Part shown: in pieces, positions 11,268 through 20,834 of the stretch | How the letters are laid out: every line of letters starts with the position of its first letter | How positions within the stretch are numbered: position 1 is the first letter of the stretch | Origin: Persicaria tinctoria | Lineage: Eukaryota; Streptophyta; Magnoliopsida; Caryophyllales; Polygonaceae | NCBI GenBank assembly: GCA_037127255.1 | Contig: JBANSL010000001.1 | Span: forward strand, 29,320,501 to 29,384,500 | Direction: 5' to 3' | Length of the DNA: 64,000 nt | Program-made: the position numbers and the translations under genes | Notes under the pieces: model-generated | The model's input: the letters and a program-made list of their open reading frames with translations, nothing else | What the model was told of the DNA's origin: nothing | The model's database searches: none

Positions 11268-12830
11268 TGAAGTGCGGAATAGGCAGATAAAAGACTAACA
11301 AATACTCTAGCAAGGGGGGAAGAATAGAGTATGACAACTTTTCGCACATGCAGAAACTGGTAAGACCTTACCGCCAGAGGTAAGACCTTATCTGAATCGC
11401 AGAAATAAGTTAAGATAAGAAATAACGAATAATAAGCAAGGCAAATGTAAACAATAAAGATAAAGCGCATAAAGCAAATGACACACGAATTGTTGACGAG
11501 GTTCGGCACAACCTTGTGTACGTCCCTGCCTAGGGTTATCCAACCCGTAGGATTCAACACAACTTTATTTCACTTTATCTTATGAGCCCTAGATACAACC
11601 TCTAGAAGACCTCCCCTCTTCTAGACTAACTTTCTCTCTAACAACCCAAGCACACTAGTGAAACAAAGTTCTACGAGTACCGGAGTACCATATACGTTTG
11701 GGTAAAGAACCCTTAGTATAACCCTAAATGAATTGTACGATAAAGCTCAATGTAAACCTCACACTCTCAATTAAATAAAACGCTCAAACCAAAGAGAGAT
11801 GCGAGATCGATGTTGTTGCAGGAGACGAGATTGCTGAAATCTTTAAGCGTTGTGTAGATGTGTGTCGACTGCAATCCTTCCCTTCTCCTTATAAAGGACA
11901 ACTCGTCCAATCCCTAGAATTGAACATTTTAATGTTTGTTGAATGACGTTGCAAAAGATCCTCTTGAGAGGAGCGTAAAAGCGTTTGAAAATTATTCTAG
12001 AAGCAACGTCAGAGATATGCCTGGGATTTGATCAATTTGAAACTTTGACGTTGAAGACTCATTCAAAAAAATCCCTGGAGAATCCCAACAAACCAAGCTA
12101 CTGTATATTTGATTAGATAGGATATGAAGAATTGAAATCAAATATATATCCACCGTGGTTTGATCATAAAATCTGGCCCAAATACATTAGGCCCAATAAA
12201 CTATTGACCCTAAAAACCAGGATTTTAACCTTAATGGAAAAGGCCCATTAATGTTAAGCTTGTAACCTTAATGGAAAAGGCCCATTATTAATAGGCCCAT
12301 TAATGTTAAGCTTGTAACCTTAATGGAAAAGACCCATTATTAATAGGCCCATTAATGGTAAGCATGTGAAACACAATGCTGAGCCCATGTAATACTTAAC
12401 ATTTGAGCCAATGTGGTAAGATCTTACCAAACCCTTGAAATCAGGGTTTTGGCTTTCATCAGAACCCGTAAGGTCTTATTATAAGCAGTAAGGTCTTTCT
12501 TGCATTCCAGGAGCTACACTTGGAATTTGGTTTGTTTTGAAACGTTGTGTTCGGCTAGAGATTGGTTCAACCAAATCTCTTGAAAATCTCAACAAACCAA
12601 CAAACTTTTGACTTTGAAGATTGCTCCACAAGATCTTCAGAGAAGCTTCTAGAAAGTCAACCTCAAATCTTCAACAACCAAATCAATTCCTGCGTAAAAT
12701 CTCCAACATCTAATTTAAATATAAATCCCAATAAATAATCTAATTAATATTTTCATAAAATAAATACTACCTTTCTTTGTCTTCCATCATACTAACAAAC
12801 ATATAATATAACATCAAGGTGGAATCAACA
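11268..12830 (-). mobile_element. Solo LTR E (1,563 bp)
   Basis: A perfect 5-bp TSD TAGGC lies at 11,263-11,267 and 12,831-12,835. On the plus strand it starts TGAAGTGCGG and ends GAATCAACA. On the minus strand it starts TGTTGATTCCACCTTGATG, and a TATAAGGAGAAGG TATA box lies near 11,890, so minus is the likely orientation. A short AATGGAAAAGGCCCATTA motif is repeated at 12,230-12,350. No PBS or coding sequence is present. It is probably a Copia LTR left by LTR-LTR recombination. Confidence 0.85.
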
Positions 12831-12835
12831 TAGGC

Positions 12836-14332
12836 TTTTTTCTGCCTCGACAAAGGAATGCTTACACTCGGAAATAAATTAACTGGTGTTTACAAATTAA
12901 GGCCTCAAAAATAGACCTCGTACCTTGCTAAAATTGATCATGCATTATAAGGAAGTTATTTGAGATTGACTCTTTTTTTTAGGCAGCTCATTTGTCAATC
13001 ATGTTTTTATACCTTTTTTTTTTAACATTAATCAGGACCGTGCCATAAATTGATGGCACACACTATGTATTTCTTTTTATGTTATATTAACTTGAACCAT
13101 TTTTTTTTTGTAGCTAGATCTTAAAGTTAATTATACTACTTATTTCTCTGGCAAATAACACTATTAGAGTTTAAGGTTAGATCGTTTCCTTGCTTCATCT
13201 TTCGGTGCTTTGCATTGGTTTTATTTCTCTCTTATCACTATTAGAGTTTAAGTTTACCTTTTCATTTATTCTGCAAGTCTCATTAGACAATGAAGTTTAG
13301 TTTATATTGTTTATAATGTTTTATGAAAATCCTAACTATTTAGTTCTTGTGAACACTATGAGAACTTTAATAGGTTGTTTAGGGAGAACCTTCATTTTGC
13401 ACCTCTTTCCATCTTTGTTAGCTAAACCAAAGCAGTAAAGAGATTTGAAGAGTGTAACAATTACAATTAATTAGTTTAAAACCTGAACCTTGTCATGATG
13501 GTTAAATGCTTTTTAAGATAAATCTTCTGATATTAGCAAAAAGCAGCTCCAATATTGTTTGTAAATATATGCTAAAGAATTGTATGTTTGTTGCTCCAAT
13601 ATTATCTCTTGAAGCTAAATTGTTTACTTTCTTCGATGATATTTTTTTTTAAAAATTATCAGGCTGAACATACGGGCTCTCTTGAATGTATTTACTAATA
13701 TGAATGTTGCTTTTACTTTTGTTACACATTGAGATTTGATGGACTGTTACACGGTGTCTTGAGTTTATATAGGCTGCTTACCAATTATTTCCTTGATGGA
13801 ATGTTGTATGATTTTAAAGAAACACTTCGAGAGGATAATTCTAAAATTTTATATAGGCCGCTCATCGATTATTAACTTGATGAACTCTTATATAGTTTTA
13901 AATATTTTAGAATTTGATCAGTCTTTGGTCTAGGGAAATGCCTTCATTTTCTATTAGCTCTGTTTAATGTGGAAGGTCAAACTGTTTGCTTTATACACTT
14001 CCAGTTTTAAAGCCTTTCTATTTAAAAATGTTATTTTTCTATTATTGATAGTTCGTGCAATGTTCTTGTTCTGAATCTCTAGAGTTAAGCTCCCTATGTC
14101 CCATGGGCCATTTACTTTAAAACACCAATTTCGATAACTTATAACTCATGTTGTTATGCAATATACCTTTTTTGTTATTTTCATCCCTCGGCACTTTAGA
14201 ATCTAGATACTAGTATGGCCTTGGCTATAAGGTATTAGCTGATCACGTAGTGGGCACACATATGATATATCTACTGCTTGGCAAACTTTACTTGGTTAAT
14301 GATCCCGTGTCCAATCTTTTGTCATTTTGCAG
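12836..14332. other. CACTA C interior, non-coding
   Basis: AT-rich, intron-like sequence without recognisable genes. If the exon candidates at 10,682 and 14,333 are real, this and solo LTR E form the intron between them. Confidence 0.35.
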
Positions 14333-14485
14333 ATAATTCGGTTTAGGTCTTTCACTAATGCCGAGATCCGATCACTTTTAAAAAGGTCATTTGGCAATGT
14401 TGTGCCCATAGAGAAAGCATTACAGTTTGGTTCATTTCCATCTTTGAAACTTAGTGTTAATCTGCAACTCTTGCTTCAATTATAA
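14333..14485 (+). other. Candidate captured exon 2 in CACTA C
   Basis: It is preceded by CATTTTGCAG, a good 3' splice site, and runs 50 codons to TAA, starting IIRFRSFTNAEIRSLLKRSF and followed by GNVVPIEKALQFGSF. Composition is protein-like, unlike its AT-rich surroundings. No family is recognised. Together with 10,682-10,737 it may be host-gene sequence carried by the CACTA. Confidence 0.3.
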
Positions 14486-14945
14486 TTTAAAAGTCCCTTT
14501 CATTTGTAAAAGTGTATCTTTCAAGTATCTATCATTTGTAAGACATTTGTAAATGTTGATTTCGCATTTATCTACATGTTCATTTGCAAAATCTTATTTT
14601 ATGAGTAAAGGGTGTTGTGTATCAAACGAAAAAATAACTAATTTTAGATGAAAAGTATAGTGCCTCAATAGCTATGAAATCGAACCATTACATAAAAATG
14701 GATGATATTATTATTGTAGACATCATCTAAATAATTTAAATCAATGTGTAAACTAGATTTTTACATCACAATGGTAATATAAATTGATATATATTGCTAA
14801 CAACAACATCTTTACAAAAATATAAAATGATTTCTATATTATGTTAATACATCGGTTATGCACATATTTCATGTGGTATATTATCTGAAAACAATTTAAA
14901 ATCACAAATTATATATATGAAATTAATATACATGTAATCAATATA

Positions 14946-15181
14946 CTACCTCCGTTCAGAAATAAGTGACGTTTGACTTTTTGACATGTTTTAAAGGAGT
15001 TAAAAACTATATAAAATATAAAGTTTTTAATTGATTTTTTTTTATAATTTTATACGTGTTAGTTATACGTTTAAAATTATGTTTTAAAAAATTAATAAAA
15101 AAGTTAATATTTTATATAGTTTTTAGCTCCTTAAAAAATGTGTCAAAAAGTCAAACGACACTTATTAATGAACGGAGGGAG
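14946..15181. mobile_element. Stowaway MITE F
   Basis: The ends are CTACCTCCGTTC and GAACGGAGGGAG, with TA on both sides (14,944-14,945 and 15,182-15,183). The two halves are inverted copies (GTCAAAAAGTCAAACG near the right end). This is a typical Tc1/mariner-derived MITE with no coding capacity. Confidence 0.93.
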
Positions 15182-15474
15182 TAATAAAAAAGATGTTTAT
15201 TTTATTTTAATACGTTGGTTATTTAAAAAAAAAAAGTGATTTAAATGTAAAATTTAGGCATGGTGCGGACATCTTCAAAATATTATAAATGAAAAATAAC
15301 GAGGTTTTAATAACAATTAAAAATGTAATAAACAAAATTGAGGGGTTGATTTATATCTATATTCAAAATAAAATAGACGTTTTAACAAGGAAAAGACATC
15401 TGCTTAGCTTTGATCTTTTACTACACGCACATAGAGATTGGAATTTTTTTTTTAAGACATCTCTTGTAGTGGTG

Positions 15475-16130
15475 GCAGACTTGACCACGGGGCTCAATGT
15501 CTCATCACAATCAATACCGGGCTGTTGAGCTAGACCATTAACAACAACACGAGCTTTGTAATGTTCCAAAATCCCATCAGAGCGGAACTTATGTCTGAAG
15601 AGCCACATGCAGCGAATGACATTCGCCTCAGGAGAGCGGGGAACAAGAACCCAGGTACCATTCCTTGTAAGAGCCAAGAATTCATCGAGCATAGCTGCAT
15701 GCGAATTAGGGTCAAGGAGGGATGTTTTGTGGAAGGTGGGGATTTGGGAGAGCGGGGATATATTGGGATCGAGGGATGCAGCGGGCGCAACTGAGAGCGG
15801 CGGCCGTGGCAAGTGGGGGACGATGGATGTTGCGGGCGCAGCTGGGAGTGGCGGCCGCGGAAAGGGGGGAGGTGTGGTTGTCAGGGTGAGTGTGGGGCGA
15901 TGTGAGGCTTGCATTGAGACAATCTGTCTCGGCCAAAATACACCGGAGATGCTACGGGTGTGAGTCCGGGTGGGAGGTGGTGGTGGCGGTGGAGGCGGAG
16001 AGGGGTTGGGTGTCTCTGGGACGGACTCAGGTGGAGAGGCAGCATCACCAGAAGAACGGTGGTTGATGAAGATGTTCGGGAAGGGGGTATCCGATTTAGA
16101 CGGGGAGACTGTAGGTATGTGAGATGTCAC
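15475..16130 (-). pseudogene. Copia B integrase tail and N-terminal reverse transcriptase relic
   Basis: A minus-strand frame holds a low-complexity Pro/Ser/Thr linker (PSPPPPPPPPPTRTHTRS) and then the start of Copia RT: RNGTWVLVPRSPEANVIRC, FRHKFRSDGILEHYKARVVV and GIDCDETLSPVVKSA. It stops exactly at the CACTA C insertion point and resumes at 4,909. The WVLVP and KARLVA-type blocks are diagnostic of Copia RT. The copy is inactive because of the insertion and upstream frameshifts. Confidence 0.85.
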
Positions 16131-16933
16131 AGGCGGTGAAGAGAAGGGGAAGCGGGACTCATCAAAAGTAACATGACGTGACAGTATGAGGTGATGGATT
16201 TGGAGATCATGACAAAGGTAACCGCGATGATCAAACGGATAAACGATGAAAACACATGGGGTAGATCACGGGTGAAGTTTGTGTGGGGCGGTGGAGGACT
16301 GATTTGGGAAGCACAAGCATCGAAAGGTACGAAGGTGATCATATCTTGGCATGGTGCAATGTAACGCCTGAGTTGGCGAGTGATGTTGAAGGGTAGTGGA
16401 AGGGAGGATGTTTAGGAGATAACATGTCGTTGATAGGGCGGGAGGCCAATAGACAAGGGGAACAACAGAAGGGTACACATCATGTTGGTGATGGTTCGAA
16501 TGATATGTTCGGCCTTTCCGTTTTGCTAAGATGTGTAGGGGCAAGACAACCGTTATAGGATGTCATTTGTGGTGAAGAAAGAGTGAAAGTCCTTGTTATC
16601 GAATTCACGACCATTGTCACATTGAAAACAATTGATGGATTTACGAAACAGTGTTTTAATATAGGCATGAAACTTGACAAAAGTTGGAAACACTTGGGAC
16701 TTGAATTGTAAAGGAAAAACCCACAGAAAATGAGTGTAATCATCAAGAAATAAAAGGTAGTAATTGTGACCATCCTTGCTAGGCACATGAGAGGTCCAAA
16801 TGTCACTATGAATGATATCAAATGGTGCAAAGATTGAGTTCAAAGACTGTTGAAACGGTAGCCTTGCATCTTTGCCTAACTGACAAGAAGAACATAAACC
16901 AGAGCGAGGCTCTTTATTACATTTGACAAGACA
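16131..16933 (-). pseudogene. Copia B integrase relic
   Basis: Read over several minus-strand frames, it holds the end of a zinc-binding segment (CSSCQLGKDARLP), then an integrase core: DIIHSDIWTS with the first catalytic Asp, YYLLFLDDYTHFLWVFPL, QCDNGREFDN with the second Asp, and QNGKAEHIIRT with the Glu region near 16,510. The order is that of the Ale/Retrofit lineage. Integrase would join the cDNA to host DNA. At least two frameshifts separate the blocks, so the gene is dead. Confidence 0.8.
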
Positions 16934-17533
16934 CTAAGATCGAAGTAAATCTAAAGTGGCAGCATTGGGATGGTCAAGGCGAGCATGCCACAGATTGGAC
17001 GAAGATGTCGAGAGGGCGACCAGACACAACTGAGGAGATGATGAAGGCGATGAGATAGGATATAGCTCCCCGGTGCGGTTACATCTCAGGCGAGTAACGC
17101 CCGTAGTAACATCTCTTACAGAGAAACCAAAGGGATGAAACACAAGAGAAACGGTATTGTCGGTAGTGAACCGACGGACAGAGATAAGGTTTTTGACAAG
17201 CTTTGGGGCAATCAGGACATTATTAAGGTGTAGAGGGTGGGTTGGGGTCTGTAATGTGGCGTGGCCAATCCCCGAAGTAGCAAGGCGACCACCATTGCCA
17301 ACGATAATGGAGTATGCAATACCTTTAAAGGAAATAGAAGATAGGGTACCTGATGAGTTCGTCATATGGGCGGTGGCACCAGTGTCCATGTACCATGAAG
17401 AGTCGAGAGGTGCCAGCTGCATAGAGAAGAAGGCATGATGCACATCAGTCGGAACATCAGACGATGATAGATAGGCCTGATGACCGACATGTCGAGGAGG
17501 GCAGTACGTCGGGGGCGGGTAGCCATAGGACAT
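16934..17533 (-). pseudogene. Copia B protease and GAG-pre-integrase relic
   Basis: The frame contains SSWYMDTGATAHMTNSSG, the aspartic protease active site (DTGA), and about 120 residues later LWHARLDHPNAATLDLLRS, the conserved GAG-pre-integrase segment. Upstream, where Gag should lie, only about 300 bp of low-complexity Gly/Pro/Ser-type sequence remain before the second PBS at 17,841, so the capsid and nucleocapsid regions are deleted. Protease would mature the polyprotein. Without Gag the element could not form particles by itself. Confidence 0.85.
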
Positions 17534-17840
17534 CCATTACGGGTTGAATCCAGGCACAGGGGACCAGCTAGGCCGAGGGCCATCCTCCCACCCTTGCTGC
17601 GGCCGCGGCCCAAAGTTGTGGCCGCTGCCGCTGCCTCGCTGAGAGGGATAGGGGCGGTGGAAGAGGGTGGGTTCGACAGTAGGGAGTGCCGAGAGGGGGA
17701 AGAGGGGCGGCAGCCATTGTGCCGAGAGGGAGAGGGTAGGGTCGGCGGTAGGTAGTGCCGAGAGGGGTAAAAGGGCCGGCGGAAGATAGGGCGGCGGTAA
17801 AGGCGGCGGATCGAGTTAGGGTTCCACGAGGAAGAAAAAG

Positions 17841-17851
17841 CTCTAATACCA
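17841..17851 (-). other. Second primer-binding site inside Copia B
   Basis: The minus strand reads TGGTATTAGAG immediately after LTR-like segment 17,852-18,059. It is a copy of the PBS type at 18,201-18,213, so this element has two. Confidence 0.75.
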
Positions 17852-18059
17852 TGTTAAAGTCGGTTGGGCCTGGTGGGGTCAAAGACAAGCTGGAGGAAGG
17901 TCGTGTGTGCGGGCCTACATACGGGAGACTCGAACAACACATAAAACCGAACGGGTTTCTATCTCAAAACCAATTGGCAATGAGAGGAGTAGCCCTTTAA
18001 CCTTATATGTTGTTCAAGTATTCTCTATATAACCGATGTGGGACAACCACATTCCAACA
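17852..18059 (-). repeat. Internal heterologous LTR within Copia B (208 bp)
   Basis: On the minus strand it starts TGTTGGAATGTGGTTGTCCC and ends GACTTTAACA. It is preceded by a purine tract (CTAGAGAGGGCG, 18,060-18,071) and followed directly by TGGTATTAGAG, so it has the neighbours expected of both a 3' LTR (PPT) and a 5' LTR (PBS). It is unrelated to the 143-bp outer LTRs. The 140 bp between its PPT and the outer PBS (18,060-18,213) look like a tiny internal domain. Confidence 0.75.
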
Positions 18060-18200
18060 CGCCCTCTCTAGTGCAACGACATTTTGAGCCAACAAGTTGC
18101 ACTTGCTACATGCTCTTAAATGGGAACTCAATGCCCGTGACAAGTCAATAAGGCCAGCAACCCCACTAATCCGAAGCTCATACCGCAACTAGCCAAACCC

Positions 18201-18213
18201 GGCTCTAATACCA
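18201..18213 (-). other. Primer-binding site of Copia B
   Basis: TGGTATTAGAGCC on the minus strand abuts the 5' LTR, as usual for initiator tRNA-Met priming. Confidence 0.85.
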
Positions 18214-18356
18214 TGTGAGATTGTATTGATCGATATAAAATCCCCCTTAGGGTTTTATTCCTCATAATGTCAATATATATAGATTACAAGTGAGTAAGAC
18301 AGGGCCTGAGCCAATAGGCCCATACACTATATAATGTGTAAATATGTAATCTATCA
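18214..18356 (-). repeat. 5' LTR of Copia B
   Basis: It is 143 bp, pairs with 3,556-3,698, and is followed by the TSD copy GTCTC at 18,357-18,361. Confidence 0.9.
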
Positions 18357-19025
18357 GTCTCTCACTAGGGAATCGCTCTTATCATCTCACCAAGAGGTTT
18401 TATCCCGCATATCACAAACATAGATTTTGTTTCTTAACCCGAAACGAAGGAAGAACAACGCTTAGTTTTTTCTCAAATTCAACTTGTCTCAAAAGAAGTT
18501 CTTATATCCCTTTATATAGGAAAATATTGATGCTATGAAAAATAAAAGAAATTAAAATAAATCGATAAACTAATGACGGATAATACGAAAGGGTTTATGA
18601 GATTTATGATGGAGAGATGGACAACCATAATGGGGGAAACGAATGGTCTTGGTTGCCATCAAAGAGATGGAAGTTCATAAATCTCTAAAGCCACGTCACT
18701 TAATCCGACTTTATTGAATGCATTTCGTCTTTGTTTATAGCATTTTCGACAAGATGCCATATTTTCGGTCTGCTGTAAAGATCCCAGATTTCGGCCATTT
18801 TCCAAGTCGAATTGATGATTGCATCCTGCAATAAAGTTGTAGCCACTTAAAATATCTTTCCAAAAAGTGTTCATCGGCTTCAATCGGAATTTTATACAGC
18901 TAGAACGAGTCAAAATACCTAGATGTCGCCAAACAGTTTTCAGAAATAAAAGTTGATGTTCAACTCCGAAGACAAATCTTTATAGGAAAGAAGAGTCAAG
19001 CTCATGGGCGACTACGATCACATCA
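18357..19025 (-). repeat. 5' LTR of element A, outer part (interrupted)
   Basis: It continues the LTR broken at 3,555 (starting with the TSD copy of Copia B) and matches 1,651-2,318. A minus-strand TATA-like TATATAAAGG is near 18,511. It ends with TSD GGTTG at 19,026. Confidence 0.9.
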
Positions 19026-19062
19026 GGTTGGGAGCTCGGTGGGTAGCCATGGAAGGAGGGAG
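19026..19062 (-). pseudogene. Disrupted host-like exon, middle part
   Basis: These 37 bp lie between elements A and G and include the TSD copies GGTTG (19,026-19,030) and GGGAG (19,058-19,062). On the minus strand they read in frame as PSMATHRAPN, joining the start at 48,519 to the part at 1,146-996. Two independent insertions 32 bp apart suggest a favoured target such as an exposed promoter-proximal region. Confidence 0.45.
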
Positions 19063-19706
19063 TGTAAACTTTTATTCGATTTCGAACATGAAATCTATAA
19101 GAAAAAGGATCTATATTTTACACAAATCAACCCGTGATAACCTACAAGGAGACATATATAAAAAAAATTACCTGAATCCATTAGATCAAACTTTTATGCG
19201 GAAGCACAATTCAGGATATGAGTAAACAATATTTTCTTCTCGTTGCCTTTTCTTTTAGTTGTTTTATGATGGATTAAAACCCTCCATTTCCTCTTCCTTT
19301 TATAATGTGGAAAAGTATGCAGGTATAGCTAGCATCCATAACTCCACAACTTCAACGTTTCTTCATTCAGGTATATATTAATTAACACACTTAAATAGAG
19401 TTCATAACCTTAATAGAAGACAAACAACTCTTCACTTAATTCAATTCAATGAAACTCCTTGTTTAGTTAAATACAATTAACTTCGTATGTTTTGAAGAGG
19501 AGGAGTTTACGTATTAAGCACGAGAAGAGGGAGATCTTTTCCTATATTAAATGCCCCCAGATTATAACGTCTTTAACCGGTACCGATCCATCACGGTTCC
19601 GACTCTTATATTAAAACCATAACTATAATATAACGTACGTGGACTTAATATAATTAAACCAAAGACACATGGACCATGTAAAAATTGTATAGAATATATT
19701 CTTACA
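19063..19706 (-). repeat. 3' LTR of Copia G (644 bp)
   Basis: It pairs with 35,264-35,336 plus 47,911-48,472. The minus-strand PPT AAGTGGGAGAA follows at 19,707-19,717. Confidence 0.9.
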
Positions 19707-20049
19707 TTCTCCCACTTGGTCTATGTGACGACTTGATGGTTCAATATCATATATCAATGCGCAATTTTATTATCAAGTCCATATACTGTCAATAACCTTA
19801 CTTGAATTAGAATTGATCGGATCATGGCGGTCACATGTCATTAAGCGGCATGAACCCTTTTCAATGTATCAAATATTAATCCAAACTTAATATCACTTTT
19901 ATAATTTGAGAAATCCAAGTCTCAAAATATATATGTTATCGAATCAAACAGAATGTGTACACATAACTATGATGATGACATATATAATAATGAAGAAACA
20001 TAACCATAAGTGAATTCAAAGTGTCATAAACGTAATGAGCACACCTCAA
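19707..20049 (-). other. Copia G 3' untranslated region
   Basis: Non-coding sequence between the PPT and the end of RNase H; no other feature is seen. Confidence 0.6.
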
Positions 20050-20829
20050 TTAAGCTAGCAAGGCTCCTTCCTTTACACCCATACACTCAACATGGCCAAT
20101 GAACACCTTTGGTGACAATCCTTTAGTCAGCGGATATGCTATCATGAGATGAGTTCTTATATGCTCAATAAACACCTTTTGCTTCTGCACTTCTTCTTTA
20201 ATTGCCAAGTACTTCACATCAATGTGTTTAGCACCCTTAGAGTACTTGTCATTCTTTGAGAAGAAGACTGTTGCGGAATTATCACAATAAATTCTCAACG
20301 AATTGGCTATACTGTCAACAATCCCAAGTCCTGAGATAAAGTTCTGCAACCACAATTCATGAATAGTGGCCTCAAATCATGCAACAAATTCCGCCTCCAT
20401 GGTGGAAGTAGCAATGACAGATTGTTTTCCACTTTTCCATGATACCGCTCCTTCAGCTAATAGGAACACGTAGCCAAATATTGACTTTCTACTATCCACA
20501 CATCCGACATAATCTGAATCTGAATATCCAAAGACCTCAAGATGATCGGATCTCCTATATGTAAGCATGTGGTCTTTGGTGCCTTGTAAGTACCTAAGAA
20601 CCTTCTTAATTTGCAGCTTTCCAGTGGACCTTTCGGGGATTACTTTGATATCGACCAAACATTCCAACAACGAAGTTGATGTCAGGTCTAGTACAAGTCT
20701 GAACATAGTTCAAACTCCCAACCACTGATGCATAAGGAATTCCTTCCATTTCTTTTCGTTCCAATTCATTTCTAGGACATTGCATTTGACTGAACGTGTC
20801 CCCTTTTTGTATTGGAACTATCCTTATGG
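20050..20829 (-). pseudogene. Copia G RT C-terminus and RNase H relic
   Basis: The minus strand continues the RT broken by Athila H: SIRIVPIQKGDTFSQMQCP, YASVVGSLNYVQTCTRPDI (the conserved VGSLMYA block), then LQGTKDHMLTYRRSD, YSDSDYVGCVDSRKS and the RNase H blocks VSWKSGKQSVIATSTMEAEF, LRIYCDNSATV and GAKHIDVKYL. Order and wording are those of Tork elements. RNase H would remove the RNA strand during reverse transcription. Frames change at least twice, so it is inactive. Confidence 0.85.
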
Positions 20830-20834
20830 AGCAT

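Larger units (their letters stand above)
4910..15471. mobile_element. CACTA element C (non-autonomous, 10.6 kb)
   Basis: The left end is CACTACTAGAATACGAC and the right end, read inward, CACTACAAGAGATGTC. The 3-bp TSD is GTG (4,907-4,909 and 15,472-15,474). Removing it restores the Copia RT frame DETLSPVVKSA-TIRVVLSQ, which proves the insertion. Subterminal sequence on both sides carries repeated ACATC/GATGT motifs, as CACTA elements do. No transposase (DDE) or second gene is visible. The interior holds two solo LTRs, a Stowaway and several gene-like fragments. It probably moved using transposase made elsewhere. Confidence 0.9.
3556..18356 (-). mobile_element. Copia B (Ale/Retrofit-like) nested in element A
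   Basis: A pair of 143-bp LTRs (3,556-3,698 and 18,214-18,356; plus strand TGTRAGATTG...AATCTATCA) bounds the unit. The TSD is ATCTC/GTCTC (one mismatch), and the uninterrupted site exists at 1,645-1,660 in the other LTR of A. A PBS (TGGTATTAGAGCC, minus) abuts the right LTR and a purine tract (GCGGGGGTT) the left, so the element runs on the minus strand. Protease, integrase, RT and RNase H relics are present in Copia order, with frameshifts. Gag is almost wholly missing. An extra unrelated LTR lies at 17,852-18,059. RT is split by CACTA C. Confidence 0.9.
1147..19025 (-). mobile_element. Element A: short non-autonomous LTR retrotransposon, host to nested insertions
   Basis: LTRs TGACGTG...CACATCA lie at 1,147-2,318 and 3,051-19,025; the second is split by Copia B. 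A perfect 5-bp TSD GGTTG flanks the unit (1,142-1,146 and 19,026-19,030). Orientation is minus: a TGGTATCAGAGC primer-binding site (initiator tRNA-Met type) is complementary to 3,037-3,048, two bases inside the right LTR, and a polypurine tract (AAGGGGAGGAGGA on the minus strand) abuts the left LTR at 2,319. The internal domain is only about 730 bp and has one degraded frame and no protease, RT or integrase. Its mobility must therefore have depended on another element. Confidence 0.9.
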
